This document shows positions 52,492-61,349 of a DNA stretch of 64,000 nt, piece by piece. A program made the position numbers and the translations under genes. Location: contig JBOEHJ010000018.1 of assembly GCA_050633905.1 (NCBI GenBank), forward strand, positions 1 through 64,000, in the 5' to 3' direction. Numbering within the stretch: position 1 is the stretch's first letter; the number at the start of each line of letters is the position of its first letter. This stretch comes from JANQPX01 sp050633905. GTDB taxonomy: Bacteria; Pseudomonadota; Alphaproteobacteria; Geminicoccales; Geminicoccaceae. The notes under the pieces were generated by a model. It saw nothing but the letters and a program-made list of their open reading frames with translations, was not told where the DNA came from and ran no database searches.

Positions 52492-53898
52492 CTAAGCGAC
52501 ATCCAGCGCTTTATCGAGACCGATGGCGAGAGGGTCGTTTCTACCCCTATTACCGCTCTCGGCAAGGCTGACAGAGACCAGGTCCTCCGTTGCCTGTGCC
52601 ATCAGCGTCTTGATCGCCGAAGTCGGCAGGCCCGGATGGCGTTCCACCAGGACGGCGATCATACTGGCTGCGAGGGGAAAGGAAGCCTGATTGAGATCGG
52701 CCGAGGCCCATCCCTCATCGGCTGGCATCGCGGTCATATCCCCGGTCATCGCGAGGGTTGAGCCTGGTTGGGCGGGCTGCCTGAAAAGCTGTTGCCTGCT
52801 GTCATCAAGCAGCTTGGTGCTTCGATCTGCGCTGCTCCAGAAATCAGGGATATAGCGGCCAGGATACAAACCGCTCTCGACCGGGATGTCGCCTGCTCCT
52901 GTCGGTCCGTCATCAGCGGCGAGGCCGATGGCAAGCACATCGACATGGGATGTGGGAAAGCTCTTCCAGGTCCGTGGTGCTGTCGCGGTCACGACGATGC
53001 CTTCAGCCGTGGCGCTCGCGATGGCAATTTCCAGGAGCCGGAGGTAATTATGCAGATTGAGGTTTTCGGATTTTAAGCGGTTCCAGTCGAGTTGGTCGAC
53101 TTCATAACCCCAGCTGGCAATGATCAAATCTGGTTTCGGCAGCGACTCCATGGTCATCAGCATGTCGCCGACCGGATCGAGCAAGCCTTTTACCGGTCGC
53201 AGGCGAAGATTGGGTGCTGCCGCGAAAAGGCAGGCAGCCTCGCCGGTTCCATGGCCATGATCGTCCCGGACCGAGTCTGTCTGGCCTGGCCCGAGTAAGG
53301 TGGGCAACAGCCGGTAGCGCCGCTGGGCAAAGAACCGGTGACGGTAAACGCCTGTTCCGATTTGCGCCGCGACGATACCATTGCCACTCGCATCGAAGGG
53401 GGCGAGGCCGTCTCCCCAGATTGACATGGCGAGCTCATCCGGCAGGCAGCGGGGCAAGCGCTGCTCATCGCTCACACCCCGGACGGGCAGGCCGGCATCG
53501 TCGATCAGTTTGGGCGGGCAGGCAATGGCGATGCCTTCGGCGCGACCTTCGAAAGTTTGCGGCAGGTCAAGGAGACGGGGCATGTCGTCAGGATGGGGGG
53601 AATAGGCCTCGGTGATGCGCCCACGCCCGCCGGGCTTCGTGCTTTTTGTCAGCCTCGCCCCGAAACTGTCCTTGAATTGGGCAGGCGTGCCGGCAAACGA
53701 GATGGCGAGAGGATGAAAATGGGTGATGGCGAACCCCAACTTGATCAGAGTATTGGCAACATGCCTGGCATCATCCTGTTTGGACGAGAAGGCGCCGGCG
53801 CAGGCTGCATTGATTGGTCCTTTCGGATCGAATGCCGATTGGCCGCCCACCGACCGCACCGAGACCACAGCACCAACACGTTCGCCCATGCCTGCCAT
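52492..53898 (-). CDS. Subtilase-fold (S8-like) protein with incomplete catalytic residues
   Basis: Start ATG 53898 (GGAG six bases upstream) gives 468 residues; no signal peptide is evident. Residues ~10-110 resemble a peptidase pro-domain (HVANTLIKLGFAITHFHPLAISFAGTPAQFKDSFG). The S8 core has DDHGHGTGEAACL (His present) and QASFPLAASMIAVLVERHPGL (Ser position kept). But IGTG replaces IDTG at the catalytic Asp, and TATAPRTW replaces the usual AAAGN oxyanion segment. It is probably inactive or differently active. Its neighbour encodes an NPC-repeat protein. Confidence 0.7.
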   Translation of the reverse strand: MAGMGERVGAVVSVRSVGGQSAFDPKGPINAACAGAFSSKQDDARHVANTLIKLGFAITHFHPLAISFAGTPAQFKDSFGARLTKSTKPGGRGRITEAYSPHPDDMPRLLDLPQTFEGRAEGIAIACPPKLIDDAGLPVRGVSDEQRLPRCLPDELAMSIWGDGLAPFDASGNGIVAAQIGTGVYRHRFFAQRRYRLLPTLLGPGQTDSVRDDHGHGTGEAACLFAAAPNLRLRPVKGLLDPVGDMLMTMESLPKPDLIIASWGYEVDQLDWNRLKSENLNLHNYLRLLEIAIASATAEGIVVTATAPRTWKSFPTSHVDVLAIGLAADDGPTGAGDIPVESGLYPGRYIPDFWSSADRSTKLLDDSRQQLFRQPAQPGSTLAMTGDMTAMPADEGWASADLNQASFPLAASMIAVLVERHPGLPTSAIKTLMAQATEDLVSVSLAESGNRGRNDPLAIGLDKALDVA

Positions 53899-54135
53899 CC
53901 TCAACTCCATTTGATAAAAACCCGAAAAAAAGCCGGCACGACGGGTTTCTCGAACCAATCGTCCGGTGTCTATTTTGATAAACCAAAAAGCACATATTTG
54001 CTATGTTGATTTCTCTTTTTAGTTGATTTAGGGTCCCGCGAATTTTCGCACCTTTAGGGCCTGCGTCAGTTAAGCAGGGACGCATTTTTTCGGCGGCACC
54101 CGGATGGCTTTGACGTTTTGGGAAGCGTTCTGGTG

Positions 54136-54172
54136 AAAAAAAAGAACCCGAAGCGAGAGGCCCCGGGTTCTT
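54136..54172 (-). terminator. Rho-independent terminator of the NPC-repeat gene
   Basis: AAGAACCCG (54142-54150) pairs with CGGGTTCTT (54164-54172). On the minus strand the stem is followed by a run of eight T (complement of 54136-54143). This is the clearest intrinsic terminator in the window and sits 46 bp after the stop at 54218. Confidence 0.88.
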
Positions 54173-54217
54173 CTACAATGCTCGGACAAGGCGTCATGAC
54201 GACGCCGGGCATTGGTC

Positions 54218-54550
54218 TTAGTTGGCGGCGCAGGGATTGCAAGGGTTGCAAGGGTTCGCTGCCGCGCAAGGATTGCAGGGGTTGGCCGCCGCGCAAGGAT
54301 TGCAGGGGTTTGCTGCCGCGCAAGGATTGCAGGGGTTTGCTGCTGCGCAAGGATTGGGGCAACAGGGATTACAGGGGTTCGGGCACTCGGCCTTGCAAGG
54401 ATTGCAGGCTGCGATGGCGGTGCTGCCGAAGCTGATGCCGCCCTGGCTGCCATTGACGCCGTCAGAGGCGGTAGGGCTCAGCATCATCATGCCACCGAAG
54501 GCAAGGCTGAGATAAGTTGACGAAAGAAGGCGATGTTTTTGCTGCTTCAT
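54218..54550 (-). CDS. Exported Cys-rich NPCNPCAAA tandem-repeat protein
   Basis: This 110-residue product has GGAG 8 bases before its ATG and a hydrophobic signal-like N terminus (KHRLLSSTYLSLAFGGMMML). Residues 49-110 hold 16 cysteines, with the 9-residue unit NPCNPCAAA repeated about four times from residue 72, preceded by irregular NPC/CNPC copies. The 27-bp DNA repeats are nearly identical, so copy number can change by slippage. Dense Cys-Asn-Pro arrays suggest metal binding or a disulfide-rich envelope role, not proven. An intrinsic terminator follows. Confidence 0.82.
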   Translation of the reverse strand: MKQQKHRLLSSTYLSLAFGGMMMLSPTASDGVNGSQGGISFGSTAIAACNPCKAECPNPCNPCCPNPCAAANPCNPCAAANPCNPCAAANPCNPCAAANPCNPCNPCAAN

Positions 54551-54774
54551 GAAAGTCTCCGTTCATGTCTGGTGATTGCCGACCGCGGCTTGAGGATAGA
54601 GGGCGGATCGACTAAATGACACATTATCGGCGGCCTTGGGGAAGTCTAGGCGGCTCGGTCACGGGCTCGGTCAAGTTTCGATCACGATCAAGTCAGCCGG
54701 GAGCTTGGCCTGATGCTCGCCGCTTGATCAGCACCTAGTTATGGTGTCGTGTCTGCTATGTTGGAGAATTCATC

Positions 54775-55521
54775 ATGACGTTGCCCGAAGCTGCGCCGAA
54801 GCCTGATCAGTCCTGGCTTGACGATTATCCGAGTGAGACCTTGGAAGAGATGCTGGCGGCCGGGCGCGAGGCCTTGGAGTGGAAGCGCATCCTGTCGAAG
54901 ACCAGCGACAATCTTGTCGGCGACGTGATCAAGCATGAAGGTCCATTTTATATTCTGGACCACTATCCCAAAGGCGATGTCTACGATTCGGAGAGCCACG
55001 CACAATGGTATTACCACGCCCATGACAAGAGCGAGCGTCCGGGCGAACATGGGCATTTTCATACCTTCATGCGCGGCCGTGGTATGGATGGGAGCACCAA
55101 GCCCGTCGCGTTACCCGACTATAAGGAAAAGTCCGATCCCCACGACCTGATCAGCCATTTAATCGCGGTGTCGATGGATAAGGCTGGCTGGCCTGTTGGC
55201 CTGTTTACCACCAATCGTTGGGTTACCGGCGAGACCTGGTATGCAGCGCATGATGTCTGCTCGATGCTGGATGGCTTTGATATGAAGATGGCCAAGCCGA
55301 GCTGGCCGGTTAACCGCTGGCTGACGGCCATGATCAAGCTTTTTCAGCCGCAAATCGTCGAGCTCTTGATTCAGCGGGATGAGAGCATTCTCGCCTGGAA
55401 AATGAAGAATCCGGACGTTAATGTCTATGAGGATCGGAAGCTGGAGGTGACCTCGCAGATGCCAATCAGTGTTGAAGAACAGGTCAAGCTAATCGAAGCC
55501 AAACTCAAACTGGCAGTTTGA
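54775..55521 (+). CDS. Uncharacterised protein with His-rich HAHDKSERPGEHGHFHTF motif
   Basis: This 248-residue soluble protein is probably of a DUF family (DUF6969-like; weak recall). Features are HYPKGDVYDSESHAQWYYHAHDK followed by GEHGHFHTFMR, a His/Glu-rich cluster that could bind metal, and a later FTTNRWVTGETWYAAHD. No signal peptide. The C terminus is a Lys/Glu-rich helix. It is divergent from the NPC-repeat gene (224 bp) and 27 bp upstream of the TsuA-like transporter gene. Confidence 0.7.
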   Translation: MTLPEAAPKPDQSWLDDYPSETLEEMLAAGREALEWKRILSKTSDNLVGDVIKHEGPFYILDHYPKGDVYDSESHAQWYYHAHDKSERPGEHGHFHTFMRGRGMDGSTKPVALPDYKEKSDPHDLISHLIAVSMDKAGWPVGLFTTNRWVTGETWYAAHDVCSMLDGFDMKMAKPSWPVNRWLTAMIKLFQPQIVELLIQRDESILAWKMKNPDVNVYEDRKLEVTSQMPISVEEQVKLIEAKLKLAV

Positions 55522-55548
55522 TCGCCGGGCTTCGCTGGGTTTGATGGG

Positions 55549-56733
55549 ATGAGTGTGTCGCGTTTGGTGCCCTCCTCTTCTATCCTGCCGCTGCAGCGGT
55601 CGGTGGTTCTGGCGGGCTTGGCCGTCTTGGCGGCGGGGGCTCTATTCCTGGGTGGCGAAAGCTGGCGGCTTGCGGCGTTATTACTGATTGGTGGCTTGCT
55701 GGGCATGAGTCTTTACCATGCCGCCTTCGGATTTACCTCCGCTTACCGCAATGCGATCCTGCGCGGAGACATCTCTGGCATCACCGCTCAGCTTTTGATG
55801 ATCGGCCTTGCGATGCTGATGTTTGCGCCGTTCCTAGCAAGTGGCGAAGCGTTCGGACGACCGATCGGAGGGGCGATCGCACCAGCCGGTGTGCGTGTCG
55901 CACTCGGCAGCTTCATCTTCGGCATCGGCATGCAGCTCGGCGGTGGCTGCGGTTCGGGCACACTATATACTGTAGGCGGTGGTAGCACGCGCATGGTGGT
56001 GACCTTGGTTGCCTTTTGCGCCGGCGCCTTCCTTGGTAGCTTGGACAGTCTTCAGTTCCCTGCGCTGCCCAGCCTTGGGGCCGTCTCTTTCGGCAAGGTA
56101 CTTGGTTGGCCGATAGCGATTGTCCTGCAGGCGTCGCTTCTCTTCGTTATCTGGCTCGCTTTTCGTCGATGGGCAGGTAGCCGACCGCAGAAGCCGATCT
56201 GGGGGCAAGGTCTGAGTGGCACGAAACTGCTGCGGGGGCCGTGGCCGCTTTTGTTCAGCGCTTTGATGCTCGCTTTGCTCAATTTATTGACGTTGTTCGT
56301 CGCTGGTCATCCTTGGACAGTCACCTGGGCGTTTACCCTTTGGGGGGCTGAGGTCGCTCAAGCTCTTGGTTGGGATCCTGCCGCCACTCGGTTCTGGAGC
56401 GGCGGTTTTCCAGGCCGTGCCCTCGAAGGCGGCTTGTTCCGCGACAACATCACCATCATGAATATCGGCATTATTGTCGGATCGCTGACCGCCGCCGGCC
56501 TCGCTGGACGGTTTGCGCCGATCCTTCGCTTGCCCCTCCGCCCGCTAATCGCGGCAATCCTCGGCGGCCTCATGATGGGGTACGGTGCGCGTTTGGGCTT
56601 CGGCTGCAATATCGGGGCCTTCTTCTCCGGTGCAGCCTCGTTCAGCCTGCATGCCTGGATCTGGATTGTTTTTGCCTTCGCCGGAACCTGGATTGGCGTC
56701 AAGCTAAGACCTCGGTTTGGCTTGCCCGATTAG
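55549..56733 (+). CDS. YeeE/YedE-family sulfur transporter (TsuA-like)
   Basis: This 394-residue, multi-helix inner-membrane protein has two copies of the family's cysteine motif: GGGCGSGTLYTVGGGS (first half) and GFGCNIGAFFSG (second half), with LEGGLFRDNITIMNIG between them. TsuA proteins pass thiosulfate via conserved cysteines. Substrate is inferred from the family. The gene follows the His-rich protein gene closely and lies ~4 kb from cysDNC. Confidence 0.87.
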   Translation: MSVSRLVPSSSILPLQRSVVLAGLAVLAAGALFLGGESWRLAALLLIGGLLGMSLYHAAFGFTSAYRNAILRGDISGITAQLLMIGLAMLMFAPFLASGEAFGRPIGGAIAPAGVRVALGSFIFGIGMQLGGGCGSGTLYTVGGGSTRMVVTLVAFCAGAFLGSLDSLQFPALPSLGAVSFGKVLGWPIAIVLQASLLFVIWLAFRRWAGSRPQKPIWGQGLSGTKLLRGPWPLLFSALMLALLNLLTLFVAGHPWTVTWAFTLWGAEVAQALGWDPAATRFWSGGFPGRALEGGLFRDNITIMNIGIIVGSLTAAGLAGRFAPILRLPLRPLIAAILGGLMMGYGARLGFGCNIGAFFSGAASFSLHAWIWIVFAFAGTWIGVKLRPRFGLPD

Positions 56734-56960
56734 AGCATTTTTCGACCAAACGACGTCATCGCAAATCCCTTCCCTGAGAAGAACACCCGATATGATGTGT
56801 CCCTTTGGGGGGAGGCCGGGTTTTCCTTGCGACAGCTGACGATGTCGTTTTTTTTGCAGGAAAAGTAATCTAGAGTTGATCGATATCAATTTTGTTAACC
56901 ATTTTATCTTACAACTTAAATGACTCCATTTCTTGGGTGCGTACAGAAGCGGTTATTTGT

Positions 56961-58448
56961 ATGGCTAAAATTCTTGTTGTTGAAGATGAGCCTGATCTGC
57001 GTGAGTTGGTTGTCGATCAGCTTATGGATGAGGGGCATGAGACGGTGGAGGCAGGTAACGGTCAGGAAGGGTTGGATCGTCTTGCTGAGATGACGCCCGA
57101 TCTCATTCTTTCTGATATCACCATGCCGCTCATGGATGGCTATGAGTTTTTCCAGAACGTTAAGGAACATCATCCCCAGCTTGCCAATACGCCGTTTATC
57201 TATTTGTCAGCCCTGTCGGATCGGGAGGACGAACTAAAAGGCCTGCGTCTTGGTGTCGATGCTTATATTACCAAACCCGTCGATTTCGATCTCCTGCTGT
57301 TGCGGATCGAAGCAGTTCTGCGAATTTACAATGTACAACGGAGCCTGGCGCAGGAGAATGATAACGAGCCACTTGAGACCGAGGCGCCACTTCAACAGCA
57401 AAGCTCGAAAAGCGCCGACGACATCGCTCTACCCGAGAAGGAGCCCGATCCGGCAACATCCAAAGATCAACCCTACCATGTTTCTCTCGAGATGGTCCGC
57501 CGGCGCTTCGGGGCTCGATGGCAGGGGGCCTCGGGTAAGATCCTGAAGATCGTCGAACAGCTTGTTCGACGTCATCTTAGCTCGGATGATGTCTATAGCG
57601 TAACGCCGACCATGGATGTGTCCATTTTCTTCGCTAACCTCGCCCCGGATGAGGCGCAGGCGACAATCGAAACGATCGGCCAGAAGATCTGGCTGCATTT
57701 ATTCGGCGAAGAGATGCCGGAAATAGATGATCGGGAGGAAGAGGGGGCAACGTCAAATCAAGACCCAGAGGCCGCAATGGCAGCCTTTAAGCGCCTTCAA
57801 CAGCTCTATACTTATGAGGATCTGTATTTCACCAAGCTCTTGAGTGCGTCAGGCGCCCCATCGAAGATCGTGCGCCTTTCGTTGAATAAGCACTTCTCAG
57901 GTAAGGTCGGACATATTTTTCGCGACTATCAATTCGATAGCGCTGCATTGATCGATCTGCAAAAAATTATCTTCGCTAATCTTGGGCGCCAATTCCAAGA
58001 GATACAAAAAAACGCCAAGTCAGCCCTGGTGATTTCCGTGAGTTGCTCCATCGTCGATGATCAGGAATCTCGACGGTATTATGCAAAGCATTGCAGTGCG
58101 CTGGAAGAACGCTTGAGTGGCTTGCTGATCATTGAGATCACCGAAACCCCCGATCATCTAGGCGCTCATCTCGAGACGCTCGAGCCACTTCCCGTAGGCC
58201 GGCGGGTTCAAGCTCTGGAGCTTCGTTCGCCGGAGCAGATTGCGGATCTGGATATGCAGCAGCTCCATTGCTCGATTATTTCAATGGGATATGAAGACGC
58301 CGTGCACTATGCGCGTGATGAGCGGCTTTTGCGCTTCAGGCAGGGTCTCAAACGCCAAGGCATCAAGTTCTTCGTCAAAGACATCCCTGAGGGGGCACTC
58401 AATGAAGCTCAAAAATTGAAGGCGGAACTCTACTCACTGCAGAAGTGA
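56961..58448 (+). CDS. Response regulator with unfamiliar C-terminal region
   Basis: ATG 56961 gives 495 residues. Residues 1-122 are a receiver domain: VVEDEPDL acid pair, phosphoacceptor in LILSDITMPLMDG and lysine in YITKPVD. A polar linker (~125-170) and two further regions follow. Residues ~175-255 have VRRHLSSDDVYSVTPTMDVSIFF, faintly GGDEF-like. Residues ~330-490 have GLLIIEITETPDHLG, faintly EAL-like. Neither retains catalytic residues. It could be a degenerate c-di-GMP-type output; inference is weak. Confidence 0.75.
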   Translation: MAKILVVEDEPDLRELVVDQLMDEGHETVEAGNGQEGLDRLAEMTPDLILSDITMPLMDGYEFFQNVKEHHPQLANTPFIYLSALSDREDELKGLRLGVDAYITKPVDFDLLLLRIEAVLRIYNVQRSLAQENDNEPLETEAPLQQQSSKSADDIALPEKEPDPATSKDQPYHVSLEMVRRRFGARWQGASGKILKIVEQLVRRHLSSDDVYSVTPTMDVSIFFANLAPDEAQATIETIGQKIWLHLFGEEMPEIDDREEEGATSNQDPEAAMAAFKRLQQLYTYEDLYFTKLLSASGAPSKIVRLSLNKHFSGKVGHIFRDYQFDSAALIDLQKIIFANLGRQFQEIQKNAKSALVISVSCSIVDDQESRRYYAKHCSALEERLSGLLIIEITETPDHLGAHLETLEPLPVGRRVQALELRSPEQIADLDMQQLHCSIISMGYEDAVHYARDERLLRFRQGLKRQGIKFFVKDIPEGALNEAQKLKAELYSLQK

Positions 58449-58569
58449 TGATACGTCGGCTTAAATTCGCTCAAGGACTACGCGTTGACATCAGGCGGTG
58501 ATTGCCTAAGGGCCGCCTTGCTCCTAAGGTCAGGCGATTAAAGTTCCCCGCCGATAGGAGTACCCCACC

Positions 58570-59772
58570 ATGTCCGTCCTGGCTGACCGTCTGTCAGCGA
58601 TCAAGCCGTCGCCGACCATCGCCGTTTCGACCCTCGCCCGTGAGCTCAAGGCTCAGGGGCGCGATGTTATCGGCCTCGGCGCTGGCGAACCGGATTTTGA
58701 CACGCCGGAGCATATCAAGCAGGCTGCCATCGAAGCCATCCACGCTGGTGATACCAAGTACACGACCGTCGATGGTACTGCGGAATTGAAGGCCGCTGTT
58801 GTCGAAAAATTCAAGCGCGAGAACGGCCTCGATTACAAACCTCAGGAAATCACCGTCGGTGCTGGCGGCAAACAGGTCATCTACAATGCGATGATGGCCA
58901 CGCTCAATCCCGGTGACGAGGTGATTATTCCAGCCCCATACTGGGTGTCCTATCCCGATATAACCCTGCTCGCAGGCGGCACGCCCGTTGTCGTGACCTG
59001 CCCAGAGAACAACGGATTCAAGCTGCGTGCCGAAGATTTGGAATCGGCGATCACCAAGCACACTAAATGGTTGATGCTGAATTCGCCGAACAATCCGACG
59101 GGTGCTGCCCTGTCCAAGGATGAACTCCGTGCGATCGCCGACGTCTTGCTGCGCCACCCTCATGTCTGGGTGATCACTGACGATATCTACGAGCACCTCG
59201 TCTATGACGATTTCGAGTTCAACACGATCGCGGCGGTGGAGCCGGCGCTGAAAGACCGTTGCCTGACCATGAACGGCGTGGCCAAGGCTTATGCCATGAC
59301 CGGCTGGCGGATTGGCTATGCCGGCGGCCCGGTGGAGCTGATCAAGGCCATGGCGAAGGTCCAGTCCCAAAGCACTTCCAATCCCTGCTCGGTCAGTCAG
59401 GCAGCCTCAGTGATGGCGTTGAATGGTCGTCAGGATTTCATTCCCGAGCGCGCGAATGCCTTCAAAGCGAGGCGTGATATGGTGGCCGGGCTCTTGAACA
59501 AGGCGCCGGGCATACGTTGCCATACCCCTGAAGGTGCTTTCTACGTCTATCCGAGCTGTGCCGGCGTGATCGGCAAGAAGACACCCGATGGTTCCATGCT
59601 CAATAACAGCGAAGATTTCAGCCGCTATTTACTGGAATCGGAAGGTGTCGCGGCCGTGCACGGCGCTGCCTTCGGTATGGATCCCCATCTCAGAATTTCC
59701 TATGCGACCTCGACAGAGCTTCTCGAAGAAGCCTGCGCCCGCATCATCCGCGCCTGTGAAAAGCTGGTATGA
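58570..59772 (+). CDS. Aspartate aminotransferase (class I, subgroup gamma)
   Basis: This 400-residue PLP enzyme has LGAGEPDFDTPEHIKQAA, GGKQVIYNAMMATLNPGDEV, LNSPNNPTGAALS, DDIYEHLVYDDF and the PLP lysine in MNGVAKAYAMTGWRIGYAGGP. These match the AatA-type aspartate/prephenate aminotransferases of Alphaproteobacteria. Aspartate plus 2-oxoglutarate is the main reaction; prephenate activity is possible. GATAGGAG precedes the ATG by about 10 bases. Confidence 0.93.
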   Translation: MSVLADRLSAIKPSPTIAVSTLARELKAQGRDVIGLGAGEPDFDTPEHIKQAAIEAIHAGDTKYTTVDGTAELKAAVVEKFKRENGLDYKPQEITVGAGGKQVIYNAMMATLNPGDEVIIPAPYWVSYPDITLLAGGTPVVVTCPENNGFKLRAEDLESAITKHTKWLMLNSPNNPTGAALSKDELRAIADVLLRHPHVWVITDDIYEHLVYDDFEFNTIAAVEPALKDRCLTMNGVAKAYAMTGWRIGYAGGPVELIKAMAKVQSQSTSNPCSVSQAASVMALNGRQDFIPERANAFKARRDMVAGLLNKAPGIRCHTPEGAFYVYPSCAGVIGKKTPDGSMLNNSEDFSRYLLESEGVAAVHGAAFGMDPHLRISYATSTELLEEACARIIRACEKLV

Positions 59773-59790
59773 CCAGGTCAGTTAGCTTCG

Positions 59791-59814
59791 ACCGTCATGC
59801 CTGCGATTGACGGT
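59791..59814 (+). terminator. Hairpin after the aminotransferase gene
   Basis: ACCGTCA (59791-59797) and TGACGGT (59808-59814) form a perfect 7-bp stem with a 10-base loop, 19 bases past the stop. No T tract follows, so it is a tentative terminator. Confidence 0.45.
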
Positions 59815-59926
59815 ATGCGGCCAGGTTTTCGACGTCTGTAGAGGGATGTTGGGTGGCTGGTTCGATCTGATCCGTGAAGGCAGCACAGCGCTTCATCGCC
59901 TCAGATCGACCAGCTGAACATCACCT

Positions 59927-60421
59927 TCACTTCTCTGCGTTGCCAAGTGTTTCGTGCAACACGCGATCACCGGCTTTGATGCCTAGAAGGCGCGTTGTGC
60001 CGGCAGGCACTTCGAGCACCGCGCGCACCGGCCCATTTGAAGCGAGAACAGTCTCGGAATGAGGGACGGTATCATGGGCGATATTGGCGATCTCACCATC
60101 GGTCCGGATGAACATCATGTCCAGCGGGATGTAGGTGTTGCGCATCCACATCGCCACGGGGGCTGTCTCGCCGAAATCGAATAACATGCCATGATCGGGT
60201 GCCAGATGGCGCCGGTGCATCAAGCCGATGCGACGTTCATCAGGACTCTTGGCGAGCTCGACCTGAAACGCGAATTTCTGATCGCGTGAGGCAATGAACA
60301 GCGGGCTCTTTTCCAGGACCTGGCCCGTTTCCTCGGCACTGCTGCTTGCCGGTATTAACGAAACGAGAAATACTGCCGCAAGCAGGCGTCGATAAAGTCC
60401 ATCAATCATAGCAAACGACAT
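59927..60421 (-). CDS. DUF192-domain exported protein
   Basis: This 164-residue protein has a signal peptide (LLAAVFLVSLIPASSSA) and the DUF192 fold: FQVELAKSPDERRIGLMHRRHLAPDHGMLFDF, VAMWMRNTYIPLDMMFI and VLEVPAGTTRLLGIKAGD. Family function is unknown. It probably follows the HAD/kinase genes on the minus strand with a 52-bp gap. Confidence 0.9.
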   Translation of the reverse strand: MSFAMIDGLYRRLLAAVFLVSLIPASSSAEETGQVLEKSPLFIASRDQKFAFQVELAKSPDERRIGLMHRRHLAPDHGMLFDFGETAPVAMWMRNTYIPLDMMFIRTDGEIANIAHDTVPHSETVLASNGPVRAVLEVPAGTTRLLGIKAGDRVLHETLGNAEK

Positions 60422-60473
60422 CAGATATTCCCTGTTCTCGCGTTTCTGGCATCAACTCAATAGAGGAAAACAA

Positions 60474-61349
60474 TCACCAGACAAAGCGCGGCAAGACCCA
60501 GCGTGGCCTGGCGTCGTATTTGGCAACCAGACCATCCAGCGCAGACTGTTTGGCCGGCTCGTTTTCTGCCTCCGCAAATGCATCGCTATGAACGCCATGG
60601 GTCAGCAAGGTTGTCTCGATCCCGATCCCATTGCCGCCAGCGATATCATGCTCGAGGGAATCGCCGATACCAAGGATAGCATCTCGCGGGATGTCGCCGA
60701 GTTTCTTTAAGCAAAGATCGTAGACTGGCCGATGGGGCTTCCCCACATAATGCGTCTTACCGCCGAGGCCCTCGTAATGACGAGCAATACCGCCCGGGGC
60801 CATGCCGCGTCCACCATTCGGGTATATGGCGATCACGTCCGGATTGGCGCAGAGTAGGGGGATGCCGCGCTTGGCGCCGACTTCCAGTATATCGACAAAC
60901 GAGGCGAGCTCGGCATAGTCCTTGATGCCGGCAAGATAGAGAAAATCGGCGTCCTTCGCATCCTGAACGACCTCGAGATCCAGGCCTTCGACATGCGCCT
61001 CATCCTCGCCTCTGGCCCAGAGAACACAGCGCCGGCCGAAGGTGGCGATCTCAGGGTTGGTTCGATCATGTAAGGTCTGCCAGCAGGCCTCGCCAGAGGT
61101 CACGATCGCATCAAAAAGCGTCGCGTCGTAACCCATCTCTTTTAAGCGTTTGCCGTTATGCGCGGCACGCTTGCCCGAATTGCTCAACAGGACAATCCGC
61201 TTGCCTTCGGCGCGCAATGAGGTGAGGCAATCGATGGCGTTGGGATAAGGTTCACCGCCGTCATGCAACACACCCCATTGATCGATAATGAAGCCCTGAT
61301 AGCGAGCGGCGATTTCGGCAAGATTGGGGGCAAACGTCGTGACACTCAT
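60474..61349 (-). CDS. TIGR01459-family HAD hydrolase
   Basis: This 291-residue HAD protein is of the NagD-like cap class IIA. Motif I is IIDQWGVLHDGGEPYPNA (DxWG in place of DxDGT, typical of TIGR01459), motif II LLSNSGKRA, lysine in VGKPHRPVY and acidic motif GIGDSLEHDIAGG. It is likely a sugar-phosphate phosphatase. It overlaps the upstream kinase gene by one base (TGATG), suggesting a joint pathway. Confidence 0.9.
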   Translation of the reverse strand: MSVTTFAPNLAEIAARYQGFIIDQWGVLHDGGEPYPNAIDCLTSLRAEGKRIVLLSNSGKRAAHNGKRLKEMGYDATLFDAIVTSGEACWQTLHDRTNPEIATFGRRCVLWARGEDEAHVEGLDLEVVQDAKDADFLYLAGIKDYAELASFVDILEVGAKRGIPLLCANPDVIAIYPNGGRGMAPGGIARHYEGLGGKTHYVGKPHRPVYDLCLKKLGDIPRDAILGIGDSLEHDIAGGNGIGIETTLLTHGVHSDAFAEAENEPAKQSALDGLVAKYDARPRWVLPRFVW

